Assembly (NCBI GenBank): GCA_947034885.2
Contig: OX344754.2
Location: 8,811,001-8,875,000, forward strand
Source of the DNA: Thuidium tamariscinum
Taxonomy: Eukaryota > Streptophyta > Bryopsida > Hypnales > Thuidiaceae
Length of the DNA stretch: 64,000 nucleotides
Direction of reading: 5' to 3'
Made by a program: the position numbers and the translations under genes. Below the pieces are notes generated by a model. That model saw only the letters and a list, made by a program, of their open reading frames with translations. It had not been told where the DNA came from and did not search any database. This document shows positions 41,654-53,755 of this stretch, in pieces. Numbering within the stretch: position 1 is the stretch's first letter; each line of letters starts with the position of its first letter.

Positions 41654-44243
41654 ATCAAATAAAGACCATTTTTACACTCCTATATTTGACATCGAAAACA
41701 AGGAGGTGGAAGGTACCAAAATACACTAGGAAAGAATTTTTGATGATTTATTTTTAACATGTCTTCTTGTAGAAAAGGATTAATATCATCTCGATCAGGA
41801 AATTTCTACCACCATCTACTATGTATACACTCTCAAGGAAGCCTAAAAAACTTGAATAAAAACCATGCAATTCCTAGGAAGTGCATTGATTGTTGAACTA
41901 TCCATTGACTAGATGACTACTTTTTGGCTCTATTGGTATTTAGGGATTAATTTCACCCATTTATTGTATTAATCCTTTAGTAGTTAAGCAACCACATTTT
42001 AATCATTTTAGTGTCCAAAATGCAAGTAACATAAAATGTGTGAAGAATTGGAACTCATGTTTCTAAATTTAGATCATGCCATTCATAAATACACAACTTT
42101 TATAAGAAAAAAAATGTAGAGGTCTCCAACTATCAAGATACTTTTGAAAAACACACAAAAATAGTGGACATATTTTAAAATACAACAAATACTTACAAAT
42201 ATAACTTAGTATGCTATTTTTTTTAATATTTGAAAGTTTTCTATCTTCATTTGCTTGTTTTAATTGTGATTTCTTGTTCATATTCTAGCAATGAACGTGT
42301 TTTAGTCTTGATCAATGTTTCAACTCTTTTCAAAATGTAAAATTTTGGTCTAAATTGTATATGCCTAGATTACTTTCATTCATAAACTTCGCAATAATTA
42401 TGTGTGAGAGTGATACATCTAACATTGCTAAATTTTCTTTATAATATTTTTAAAAATTTGACCAAATTTCTATTCAACTCAAAAATCATTCTCACTCATA
42501 AACTTGACAATAATAGTATGTGAGTTTGTTCTTAATTTGAAAGGTTGGAAGAAAAAGGCACCTAAATGATATTGGACATTGCTAAATCACTTTACTTTTA
42601 TTTTTGAAAGTTTAACTCAAACATTATTCTCACTTATAAACCAATTGTGAACGAAGATTCTATTTAATTTAAAAGTCACTCTCATTTACAAACTTCATCT
42701 TAATTATATGTAAGTCTATTCTTGATATAAAAGGTTGCAGTATTATTTAGTTTCTTTGTTCATTATTTTATTTTTACTTTTGAAAAATTGAACCAAAATT
42801 CTATTTTACTCAAAAGTCACTCTTATTTATCAACTTTACAATTAATTATCTATGAGCTTATTATTCTTCATATAAATGGTTGCAATAGAGAAGAGATGAT
42901 ATCAATTTTTAATGTACTTAATCTAATTCAATTACACACTATGATCTTCCAATTCCACCACAGTCATTGAATTGAATTTAAGAATAACTTAGACAAAATA
43001 CTCCCACTCCAATTGAGAGTACAATCGTATAGTTAATTTCTACTTTAATCCATTTTATTTTGTTGGTGTCAATCTTGAAAGTAAAGTCTTCAAAATCTAG
43101 TGCATCTAGCTACAATATGCAAAGTGTTAAATGGTGAAAACATATTATTTTTCATTCTTCTATTAGAAAGACGGGCAATTATATTCATCCTAAATTTTTT
43201 TTTCTTCTCTAATTTTATTCAAACTAATTTATATCTACTTTTATTTAAAATCAAGACATTTTTTAATACCCTATTTTACATATAATGATGTTTTAAGAAT
43301 TAGATTTAGGCTAAAGTAGATCCAAATCATTTATAAATTTTTCCTCCAATGAATAAAATGCACTCTATAGTTTAACTCACTTGGTTTTCTACTTTTCGCA
43401 ATATGACCTTCTTGAGAGGTAGGTTTATTTTATATGGATTTGCTCAAAGTCATAGGAATAGGGGCCTCCACCTTAGTGTATTTTTATTCCATCTTAGAAC
43501 TAATAATAACTTAGTTTTTCCCTAATTCACATCTACTCATGCTCAACAATTTCTTAAAGAATAAAACATCTATCCACACTCAACAATTTTTTAAGGAATA
43601 AAAATCACATAATTTTTGTAAAATGAGAATTTTTGGATTCTTAATTCAACGATGCTAGTATGTGAGCATAGAAGTGTGAGCCTATGAGCCCTGAGCCTAA
43701 GTATAAGTAAGTATCCTACACTCATTGAAGGTGTTTATAACATAAAGACCTATAATATAGATGTTTAAAACATAAATACACTATAACCATTGAGGTGTCT
43801 ATAATATAAACACCTATTTTATAGGTATATAGAATTCTAGGTTCATAGGCTCACACTTTCTATGCTCACATACTAGCAACCATGGTCAAAATGCCAAGAT
43901 ACTTATGTATACTTTCTTCACCTTGAACATAATTCTCTTGCAATCCTTATGGTTAGAGTTGTTGAAATTTCTTCTACATATTCTTATACTAATCTTCTCC
44001 AAGATCCTATAGTTAGATATACAAAAATAGTAATAATAATTATTCTCTTTGCAATAGAAACAATTTTCAATGGAAAAAGACCTTCTAACTACTAACTTTA
44101 GGGTTTAAATCATACTGCAAATTTTCATTTAACTATTGTCTTACATGCTGGTTCTCCATCCACCCAGTCTCTCTCATTTTCCACACACTGATCATTCAAA
44201 TTCACTAATTAAATACAAATGGGGGAGCCAGCTTACTTTGACA
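41654..44243. other. AT-rich intergenic
   Basis: Several loosely repeated phrases such as ACTCAAAAGTCACTCTTATTT with CAAACTTCAT recur between 42360 and 42860, suggesting a decayed tandem array. Near 43735-43830 short units around CATAAACACCTAT repeat. No gene seen. Confidence 0.4.
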
Positions 44244-44770
44244 TAAGGTAGACTGCTCTAAAAGTGACCACTTAAGAGCTGATTGCCTTTTCGGGGAAGC
44301 TGAACTTCTTGAATCAATTTTCAGTAAATTTTCATAGGATGGAAAATGGAATTCATTGGCATCTAACCCAAGTTGTTTCATCTTTTTTGAACTTGTCTAG
44401 AATTAGTTATGAATTTTCAAAGTTCAAACGCAGTGTGCTCTAAAAGCAACTTAACATTCAGTAGCAACCTGTCACATTGCCTCCTAGTGGATGAAATGGT
44501 GTGGAATATCCCACATCATTCCATCCAACAGATGAAATGATGTGGAATATTTCACACCATTCAGGAACTAAAGTTGCAAACTTTAAGAAATGTCAGATGA
44601 AATTAGGTGATGGGGACTTCATAAAAGGAAAGGCAGTCTTTCTATGGGCTACTGAATGTTATGAACCACCTGCTGAAATATACAGCTGTAGTTTATTGAA
44701 GAATCCAAAATCTACCACTGTGGCATGATCGCTTTTAGAAACATGGTCGCTTTTAGAGCAGTCTACCTTA
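44244..44770. mobile_element. N-family MITE, 527 bp, derived from X
   Basis: The terminal inverted repeats are 26 bases with a single difference: TAAGGTAGACTGCTCTAAAA on the left and TTTTAGAGCAGTCTACCTTA on the right. The next ~100 bases inside the left end, read in reverse, match the right end of the X repeats (GAAAAGGCAATCAGC, CTTGGGTTA.ATGCCAA). A 75-codon plus-strand frame at 44501-44728 has no recognised domain. Target duplication unclear. Confidence 0.8.
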
Positions 44771-45678
44771 CATTGATAAAAGACACACATATTGTGTCAC
44801 TCTTAGTGTGAAGATATAAAGGAAGAGAGAAAAAATAAACCATATGATTGTATAGTGTTGTACATATAATTATTTGACATGCCCATGTCACTATACTATT
44901 TTTCATGTGTAAGGTACATTTAACATAATTGAATGTGGGTGGTCCATCTGGAAACATCAATACCCAAATAAATATCAGTGGAGATTGTCCATATATATGT
45001 GAAAATATAAATATAAATGTATATATAAAATAATATTTTTTTCATTATTTTATTTTTTATTTTATTTTAATTTTGACTTGAATTTTGATGGTCAAGTCAC
45101 TGCCTTGTGACATTCCATTACTCCACCGGTGCCGGACCTGTCCAGTGGACTTTTTTTTCTGGCACCGTGTGGCCAGATTGCACCATTTCAAAATAAATGT
45201 AGATAAAAGTAATCTTTTTTTGTCATAAATTTTCTAGTTCTCTTTAAAATATGGATGAAGTTGCCAAATTTGGATGAAAAAATATATGAATATGATAGAA
45301 AAGTGTTTTGAAGTCCAAAAGATGGATGAATGTCAAAATACAATGCTTCACCAAATTTGAAGTGATCGCCATCTTGACACTTCCTCAAAAGTAAAAAAAA
45401 AAAGGGCTACTATCCACGTACCTTGATGACTAAATGGGGCTAGGGCCCTCCGTCACTCGGACACTTGGAAAAATGCTGAAATTTTTTATTTTTCACTTGT
45501 GATAAAATTTGCAAATTCTGATTTCATATTTACAATCAGAGGCCCCAAATGAGGTGGATGAAGTGCAGTAGGTGAATTAATCAAGCACAAAATACAGGGC
45601 TTTGATTTTTATTTGCACCCCTACAATGACTTGGTGTAGCTGAGCGATGGGGGCCAGTTCCGATCCCAACCTTCACTG
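44771..45678. other. Intergenic
   Basis: No gene recognised. A GC-richer patch near 45110-45180 and another near 45420-45470 are unexplained. Confidence 0.4.
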
Positions 45679-46612
45679 TTAACCCCTAAAGGACCACAAC
45701 TATGTTTCCACCAAAACTGCTCCAAAACTGTCATTTCTAGGACAGCTACCAAATTTCAGAAAAAAAACATTTTTTGACACATGTAACCATAGGATCTCTT
45801 AGTGCACTAGTTTGGGAAGATGTAGAAAAAATTTCAGAAATTTCCGCCATGCACATTGCAAGATATTAGTGTTTGAAGTTACAAAAATCATTTTTTTTCC
45901 ACTGCGAAAATTCGGGCAGCTGTACTTCAGAAGGTCACATTTGTATGAAAAAATGTCCAAAATGGTTGCAACTCTTTGGAATTATTTTCCAATTCAAGTT
46001 GTCTACATGCTTGAAAATTTTCATACCATTTGGAATTGTACAACATGTACAAAAAAAATAGTAAGAAGAAAGAAGTAGAAAATGATTCAAAATACAAAAA
46101 TTGGTAACAATTTATTCATTGAATTGAAAAATGCCAATCCCAATGGTTCAAATGTTGTAATAAACAATCTACACCCAATGTTTTTATTTTTTTTCAAAAA
46201 TATTGAAAATTGAATAAAATAAAGGACTTCAAAGTTTATTTTAGAGAAGAGAATCCATAACCACCTGCAAACTAAAATCCTTCATAACTTTTGACTCATT
46301 AATCCAAATGGAACGATTCAAAGCTTTCCATATATATATAAATCTATAAAACCAATTTCAAATTTTTGTTTTCAAAAAAAGTGATTTTTTCTGATTTGCC
46401 CAAACTGTCCGAGTTGAGAAACAAACAACGTTCTATGCAATAACTTTTCAAGTATGTAGTCAAAAGTCACAAAAATTGTTGGGCTTTGAAGATACTCCTT
46501 GTCCACACCTTCTATTAAAGTTTGGTTCCAAAATATGGAAATCTCTAGCCACATGTACCTGCCCAAAATCACTATGTTGCCAAAAAAGGCATGTTGGTCC
46601 TTTAGGGGTTAA
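45679..46612. mobile_element. T-family element (T4), 934 bp, best-preserved ends
   Basis: Starts TTAACCCCTAAAGGACCA and ends TGGTCCTTTAGGGGTTAA, an inverted repeat of 18 bases including TTAA. Flanking sequences outside TTAA differ between copies, consistent with TTAA being the target site and CCCCTAAAGG the true terminus. The interior has no frame beyond 88 codons. Confidence 0.85.
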
Positions 46613-46841
46613 ACGACGAGCTGGTGGCCATGGAAATCATGAATTTTGATACCATGGGAATCATTGGTTCGAAAAAAATCAAAATCTCTCGTTGGAAGTC
46701 AAAGCACCATGAAAGATCTTCCCTTTCCACCCCTAATTTCAAGGATGAATAACTACATTTCTATCCTATACAAAAAGATACAAAAATATTTTGTCTTCTT
46801 CATCGACCAAAATATGGCCCCTCATGTCGTTTAGGGGTTAA
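46609..46841. mobile_element. U-family element (U1), ~233 bp
   Basis: Begins at the right-hand TTAA of T4 (TTAAACGACGAGC) and ends TCGTTTAGGGGTTAA. The interior (GAAATCATGAATTTTGATAC, GGGAATCATTGGTT, CTTCCCTTTCCACCCC) is shared with U2 and, reversed, with U3 and U4. The left end lacks the CCCCTA seen at the right. Confidence 0.75.
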
Positions 46842-47610
46842 AGGGCTGATATGTGAGACAATTTTCAACTGCCAAAGTTTCAAAAAGACTCATTGTCCCT
46901 TACAAGATGGACCTATAACCATTGGATTTAAGCCTCATTGCCCATCACTCAATTTGTTGCCATTTTGGAATTAGATATATATGAAAAAAAGTTATATTTA
47001 TTTTTCATTGATGAAATTACATGTCTTTTATACTTCACAAAAAATTTGGATTTAGAAAAAAATGACTTTCATGAGAATTTTTGAAGTAAACGTGAAGAAA
47101 AAATCACAAATTATTTCAAAAAATCTGAAAATTTCATCATGTGTACATTACAATGACAAACATCATGATGGTGTAAACCCAATTTCTATGTCTTTCTATA
47201 ATTTGAATGCAATAGACATTGAAAACACATTGAAAGTTCAAACCACAATTAAATATTCAATATTACAAATTTTTCCAAAATTCCAATTGGAATAGAAACC
47301 AAAGTAGATGAACTTCATTTTGTTACTTGGACTCAAACTCAAAAAATGTCATTTTCAAGGAGAAATCTCATATTTAGAACAAGGAGCAAAATTCATTGAA
47401 AGAACAAATTTTGCCATTCGTTTTTTTTACTAACTTCTCATTTACGTGAAGACAAACACTAACAAGACTACGAACTCAATTAGGTTCTCTTTATAATCCT
47501 CCATGAAAGGTCAACAAGCAAAAAATGGATGAAAAAATGCTTTTAGTCTCTCTTCACATCACTTTTCGCTCATCCAAACACTATGAATTGGCATTGGCAG
47601 CATTTTGGGG
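46842..47610. other. AT-rich intergenic
   Basis: Nothing supportable beyond short frames. Confidence 0.4.
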
Positions 47611-47611
47611 T

Positions 47612-47905
47612 TAAGGTGGGCAAGCTTACCTTGCAATACCAACCGCCACTTTTTTGGCGGTTGCGTCTAGTTATTATTGTTACATTGGTCAAATTTTATT
47701 GATTTTCTTGTTGGCAAATGAAAAGAGATTCCAATGTACCAAAGAACTTTTTCGTTTGGATATGGTATGCAAAAGTCATGAAGCATGGTTAAACTTTTTT
47801 GATGGATGTTTTGTACTTGTTTCTTCCACATACATAAATATTGATTTTGGAAATATGTGCAGAGAGTGATGATGGTGCAATTTTGGGTGTATCTGGCACC
47901 TGTCT
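47612..47905. mobile_element. Diverged M-family MITE (M3) next to M2
   Basis: Starts TAAGGTGGGCAAGCTTACC and carries the M interior in the same orientation as M2 (TTGTTGGCAAATGAAAAG, CCAATGTACCAAAGAAC, GGTATGCAAAAGTCAT). It ends ATTTTGGGTGTATCTGG just before M2. Confidence 0.6.
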
Positions 47906-48182
47906 TAAGGTGGGTACACCTAAAAGCGCCACTTATTCTTACTGTGCCTAGCTCCTGTTATCATACTATTCAGATTTTCATGCAGTCTTGTTGGCGAGTG
48001 AAAGCATGTTCCAACGCACCAAAGAACAGAGGATTTGGATACCATATGCAAAAGTTATTAATGGTCAAAGTCAGTTTCTGAGAGCACCATCTACAGTCTA
48101 GGTACATGACTGATTTTGAAAATGTATGCACATTGTAGATGGCGCTTTAAGGTCAGGTGCCATTTTGGGTGTACCTACCTTA
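47906..48182. mobile_element. 277-bp MITE, family M (copy M2)
   Basis: Starts TAAGGTGGGTACACCTAAAA and ends TTGGGTGTACCTACCTTA. It is the same length as M1 but inverted relative to it, with the same internal block (GCATGTTCCAACGCACCAAA) and inner hairpin arms around CACCATCTACAGT and TGTAGATGGCGC. Confidence 0.8.
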
Positions 48183-49068
48183 TTGTCAAATTCCAATTGC
48201 ATATTTCTTTTTTCTTTTTTTTTGAACAACTGGGCAAGGCCCATTGCAACCAATTGCATATTTCACTTCTGTAAGTACATCTTTCAGTTGTTGTTGGTAC
48301 TTTTTAAGAAAACAATTATTCTATTTTATGATACATTTGAAATGGAATTTCATTACAAAGTAAGAATACCTACCTACCAGAAATTATGGTCCAGCCTACA
48401 GTACTGTAGCTGATCTCAGAATCAACTTCTGATGGCATGAAGCCAAAAGCCTCATCCTGTACTTTTTCCTTTGCAATGGAATTTGTCCAATATGTGTTTA
48501 AAAAATAAACCAAAAAGAAATCATCCACCCTGCATAGCATTTATAAAAATAAAATAAAATAAAAACTCATCCACCCTGCATAGCATTTATAAAAACAAAA
48601 CAAAATAAAAACTCATCCACCCTGCATAGCATTTATAAAAACAAAATAAAATAAAAATTCATCCACCCTACATTGCATTTACCAAAAAGAAATTAAAAAA
48701 AATTCAAACTTAGCTTAGCCTACATGGCTCTTGTCTCTTTGGCAAAAAAGTACTCTTAACCAATAGTCAATGTCTAGAGGCTTCCAATTTCCATCAATTA
48801 AGAGTTACTCACTACTTCCTACTTTCTCACACACTAATTCAGGACATGTTTCGTAACCATGTTTATTTTCAACCTCAAAAAGGACCAAAAAAATACATTT
48901 CACGCTTTGGTTGGAGATATATTTTAGCCTGGATTGAAAATATAGAACCCCCTACATATTGGATATTGGATGTAGTTGGTTACTAGTGCTTCAACCTTAG
49001 TTTGTTGTTAGGTAGAAATGTCTACTTTGTAGTCTCAAACTGTGTTTCAATTCATCATAAGGTCCACT
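48183..49068. other. Intergenic containing a minisatellite
   Basis: Apart from the tandem repeat at 48521-48690, annotated separately, no gene or bounded element was seen. Confidence 0.4.
48521..48690 (+). repeat. 46-bp minisatellite, about 3.7 units
   Basis: TCATCCACCCTGCATAGCAT followed by an A-rich tail recurs at 48521, 48567, 48613 and 48659, exactly every 46 bases. Units differ by a few substitutions and the last is most diverged. Confidence 0.85.
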
Positions 49069-49442
49069 TTAACCCTATAACGTTGAACATTGCAAATACT
49101 AAATGTTCAAGGGAAATAGAAAATCCTTTGATGTAAGATATATAAAAGTGCAATTGTTCATGCTTGAAATTTTGGGCAAAAAAGGGAGGTCTTGCATAGT
49201 TATTTGACTTCCAATTAGTACTTTTTGATTTTCTTAAAGTAGATGACTGACAGGACCAAAAGGACCTAAATGACCAAAGTGCATCTCTTGGCAACATAGT
49301 GATTTTGGATAGGTTCTTATAAATGGAGTTTTTGTTGTTTTTTCTTTGAAATTTTCACACAACAATTTTCCCGGGGTGTAGCTTTAAGGCCCAACAATTT
49401 TCATAACTTTTGACTACATGGTTCAAAAGTTATTGTATGATA

Positions 49443-50928
49443 CTCCCTCTATCCTTCTAAAAGCTTCCAAAACTCTTTCCCTTAACCCCTAAAGGACCAA
49501 CCTACCAAATTTGGCAACATAGCAATTTTGGGCAAGTACGTGTGAGTGGAGATTTCCATATTTTGGGCTGAAATTTTAGTAGAAGGTGGTGACAAGGAAT
49601 ATCTTCCATATGTACAAAAATCAGGACATTTGGAAATACAAGTCAAAAGACATGGCCTAATATGTTACTTTTTTCGTAACTAGGCAGTTCGGGCAATTTG
49701 GAAAAAATCACTTTTTTCAAAAATAAAAATTGAAATTAGTATTCTTCATTTATGTATGCGAGGAAAGCCTTAAATCATTCTATATTGATCAATGAGTCAA
49801 AAGTTATGAGTTTTTTTTGTTTGTGGGTAGTTATGGATTCTTTACTCTAAAATAAACTTTGAAGTCTTTTATTTTAGTCAATTTTCAGTATTTTTTGAAA
49901 AAAATAAAACTACAGGACGAAGATTGTTTATTACAACAATCCAACTATTGGGATTGACATTCACGATTAGATTCTCAACAATTTTATATTTTGAAACATT
50001 TTCTACTTATTTTTACTTTTTTTTTTCCTATATGTTGTACAATTCTAAAAAATTTGAAATTTTTTAGGCAAGTACCCTACTTGGCCTCAATAATGAATCC
50101 AAAGAGGCACAACCATTTTGGACCATTTTCATATGATTGTTGCCATCTAAAGCACAGCTGCCTTGTTTTCTGCAAGGTGAAAAAAATGATATTTGAGCAT
50201 TCAAACGCTAATATCTTTCAATCTACACGGTGAAAACCCCTAAATTTTCTTGTACATGTTTTAAAACTAGTTTACTACAAGATCCAACGGTTACAAATCT
50301 CAAAAAATGTTTTAAGAAAAAAAATTGGTATTGGTACTAGATATGGCAGTTTTTGACCATTTTTGGAATGAACATTGTCAAAGAACTTTAAGGGGTTAAG
50401 AAATTAACTATGTTTTTTTTTATCAAAGTGACTAAAATACATGCATTCAAGAATAAATAACCCATTCATTAGATCTATGCAAAATTTGAAGCTTAAGCAC
50501 TATCGTTTAGGCACCTAAAATACAAGTAAAAAGTACAAAATTTGCCATTTTATAATTGTTGCTAACTCTATCATTTTAGATGATTTAAAGGGTGGTGGAT
50601 ACAATAGGATTCTAATAAGATGTTCCCCAATCTAAGTATCCAAAAACAAATAAAAGTAGCCAACTTTATGATCAAATTTTAATAATGCCAAAGTGATTAC
50701 TAAACAAGTTGTGAATACTACTATTTGAGGAAGCAATTAGTACAAGGTGCCTCATATTGCCATTTTAGGCCAAGCTTGCAAGGCCAATGACATGCTCTTA
50801 GATTGTTTCACTTGCCCCCACAAGGTCGTTCAAACAACATTCACTAAACGGTCAAAATCACAAAAAGGAGCTTTTTAGAAGGACATAAATATTGCTTGAT
50901 TTGGAAGCTTATAATGGAATAGAGGGAG
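49443..50928. mobile_element. Stowaway-like element, itself split by T5
   Basis: Ends are CTCCCTCTATCCTTC on the left and GGAATAGAGGGAG on the right, flanked by TA (49441-49442 and 50929-50930). CTCCCTC termini with a TA duplication are the hallmark of plant Stowaway (Tc1/mariner) MITEs. A second inner match is AAGCTTCCAAA near 49461 with TTTGGAAGCTT near 50900. Without T5 it is about 580 bp. Non-coding. Confidence 0.8.
49492..50399. mobile_element. T-family element (T5), innermost insertion
   Basis: Starts TTAACCCCTAAAGGACCAAC and ends AAGAACTTTAAGGGGTTAA. 908 bp with T interior (GGCAACATAGCAATTTTGGG, GTGGAGATTTCCATATTTTG). It is intact and lies inside the Stowaway-like element. Confidence 0.82.
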
Positions 50929-53755
50929 TATGTAGTATTCATTCCTTGGCGTGCAGTTTGGACAGAAAAAAATGTCTTTGAAAATTATTTTCTTAAGAAA
51001 TGATTGAAAAAGTTTTGAATCATTCCATTTTGATCAATGAGTCAAAAGTTATGAGGATTTTTAGTTTGGGGTAGTTTGCAGCTAGTTATAGAATCTCTAA
51101 ACTACAAGAAAAAGAGTTTGAAATTCTTTATTTAATTTGATTTTAATATTTTTGAAAAAAATAAAAACATTAGGTATAAATTGTTTAACACAACATTACA
51201 ACCATTGGAATTGGATTTTTTAAAACTATACATAAATTGTTAATAATTTAGTATTTTGAATCATTATCTACGTACTTCTTTCTACATACTATTTTTTCAT
51301 ACATGTTGAACAATTCCAAATGATTTGAAAATTTTCAAGCATGTAGCCAACTTGGCTTGAAGAATGAATTCAAAGAGTTACAATCATTTTGGACATTTTT
51401 CCATACAAATAAGGCCTTTTGAAGTGTAGCTTCCCGGATTTTCGTAGTAGTAAGTAAATGATTTTCATCATTTCAAATACTTATATCTTGCAATGTAGAC
51501 ATCAAAAAAATTTGCATTTTCTTCCACATCTTTTCAAACCAATGTACTAAAAAATTCTATGGTTACATTTGTCTAAGAATGTTTTTTTCTTAAAATCTAG
51601 TAGTTGTCCTAGAAATGACAGTTTTGGAGCATTTTTGGTGAAAAACATAATCAAAAACCTTTAGACGTTAATTCAAAAAAGATGATTTCAACAATGACTA
51701 GCCTATCCTTATTAGATTAATTATATTACAATCCATTGCAAGCATGATGTGAAATTTGCCAACTTTACAATTCACAATGCCAACTGAAATCATATCTTAA
51801 GTTGAAAAATTGGCTTGAGAAAGTTGCTCAAGGATTATAATGAAGCAATTCTTAGCACAAATCAAACATAAGTTGAAAAAATTATGTGTGGGACATTGGG
51901 CCAAGGATTATGGTGAATTTATTATTAGTATTTGAGCCACTATATTTTTGGCACCGATACATGACCATATAAGCACTACATAAGTCGCCGTTGGATGAAA
52001 TGAGAATCAATCTACTTTGCATAATAGAGCATATTGGCCTAATTTAAGGATCTAAACACTCCTATTGGTTGATTTTGGTAATTTTGAATTTAGACCATTA
52101 ATAGGGTGTTAATGTGAATAATGTAGACTATTTAGTTTGAAGTCTCCTTGACTTGGGGGATAATCATTCTTGAGTTAAGTTGAGTTGTATTCTCTATTTT
52201 GCAATGAGTTTTTCATTATTTTTTTAAAAAACACCTAAAAGAAGATACTTAATTTGGAATTCAAACAATTTCAAGTGAACTTCAAGTAAGGTAGAGACAT
52301 TTGCATGTGTGCTCACTTAAGTTGATGTGTATAGATGGAGTCAAAATCACAATTAAGTGTGTTATTTTTACCATGTAGACAAATGAAAATTATTAATATC
52401 ATTCAAAACATAAAAATAAAAATAAGAGATTAACTTTTTGTATTTCTTAAAGTTAAGGTTGGAAAAAAACTTCAAAGTATTCTTTAGGTGCATGTTGGGT
52501 GTATGTCATGAAGCACATGGAAAAAAGCCCCCAAACCAATCATTGAAAGTTTGTTATTTACAATCATGAAGAGTCATTTGTAAAATAGAAGGCATTCAAA
52601 AGGAATGGTTTGAGGTCATATTGGTGACACTTCAAATAGACACCTATTTGATAGAAATGGAAGGGCAAATAGTGTGAAGCTCAGGTATTTTTTTCTTTAA
52701 GAGAGGGACCCATTTTCTACTTGGAATAGAAGGTAACTTTCAAAATATGTAACCCATTAAGACCAAAGTAATGACCAAAATATTATGATTATTGGACTAA
52801 TATTTAGGTGCATTTTTGGTTTCTTTAGTGAATTCAAATCTTTGATCTTTAGATTTGCAAAGTCTATATAGCATTTCCATTTTGAAACAACATAATAACT
52901 TCATTAACAACTACGGTAAAGGTACTTTAAAGTACCTGCTAGGAAGGAATGTTGTCATGAATGTTGTAGATAGTTGAGCATAAGAGCTTCACTCCTATGT
53001 TGTAAGAGCCTTTTTTGTTGATATTGCAATGCTCACTAACAACAATGGTCCAATGACAATGGTTAATGATTTAACTGATGCGTAATGTTGGTGTGACTTG
53101 GCTATTATTATGTCTTCTTCAAATTGTGCCATGTCACTTTGGTGACCTTGCTATTAATGTATCTCAAGTACAACACTAATAATGCCCTTATTCATAGCAC
53201 TAATCAAAGATATGACCGCAAAGCTACATCATAAAGAATTAAATTGTTCCTCAACAATTACCTTGGATTTATTCCTACCAACTAATTTATAGATTTTGAG
53301 GAGTTGGTTTTTTCTTGCATGCATGTAAGGGCATCTTTAATTGTATGGAGAAACATCATTTGAGAAAAATATAAGAACACTATCTGTTAAAATAAATTAA
53401 GTTTTGTTTCACCAATGGAATTCTCTATTTTATCTAAGTTCAACCAACTACAAGTTAGACTCTTAGTAGCCTAAAGAAGAAAGACTCTCCATCATTGCTA
53501 ATTAAATGAACTATTTGTGGAAGAAAAAATAGCTATGAGGTATTTTTGTCCCTGGCAAAATTCAAATTTTGGATGTACTGAAGAGAGTGTTTTAGTAGTG
53601 TCAAGCATTTAATACTCACTTTTCAACCAATAAATCATCAAGTTAGACTTCAATTGTTGATATATACCATTGGTAATGTTTTAAGAGTATCCCGAATTTG
53701 ATTAGAAACTAGTACACTAACACCGTAATGACCAAGCAACTCAAGAATGCACTCC

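Larger units (their letters stand above)
49258..51671. mobile_element. T-family element (outer copy) split by a Stowaway-like element
   Basis: The left part (GACCTAAATGACCAAAGTGC, TTGGCAACATAGTGATTTTG, GTTCAAAAGTTATTGTATGA) continues after 50930 (TGTAGTATTCATTCCTTGG, GCAGTTTGGACAG) to a right end CTTTAGACGTTAA. Removing the insert and one TA leaves about 926 bp, matching the other T copies. T6 has the uninterrupted site (TTATTGCATGATATGTTG). The left TTAA is not preserved. Confidence 0.75.
49069..51720. mobile_element. U-family element (U4) interrupted by nested insertions
   Basis: Left end TTAACCCTATAACGTTGAAC and U-type interior (TTTGACTTCCAATTAGTAC, compare TTTGACTTCCAATGAATAT in U3) run to about 49257. 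U-type sequence appears to resume after 51671 (GATGATTTCAACAATGACTAG ... GATTAA). Subtracting the inserted T element leaves about 238 bp, the normal U size. The right-hand match is short and worn. Confidence 0.6.

Noticed and set aside
48521-48690. Regular repeats resembling a CRISPR array
   Set aside because: The 46-base units are contiguous without unique spacers, in nuclear plant DNA; this is a minisatellite.
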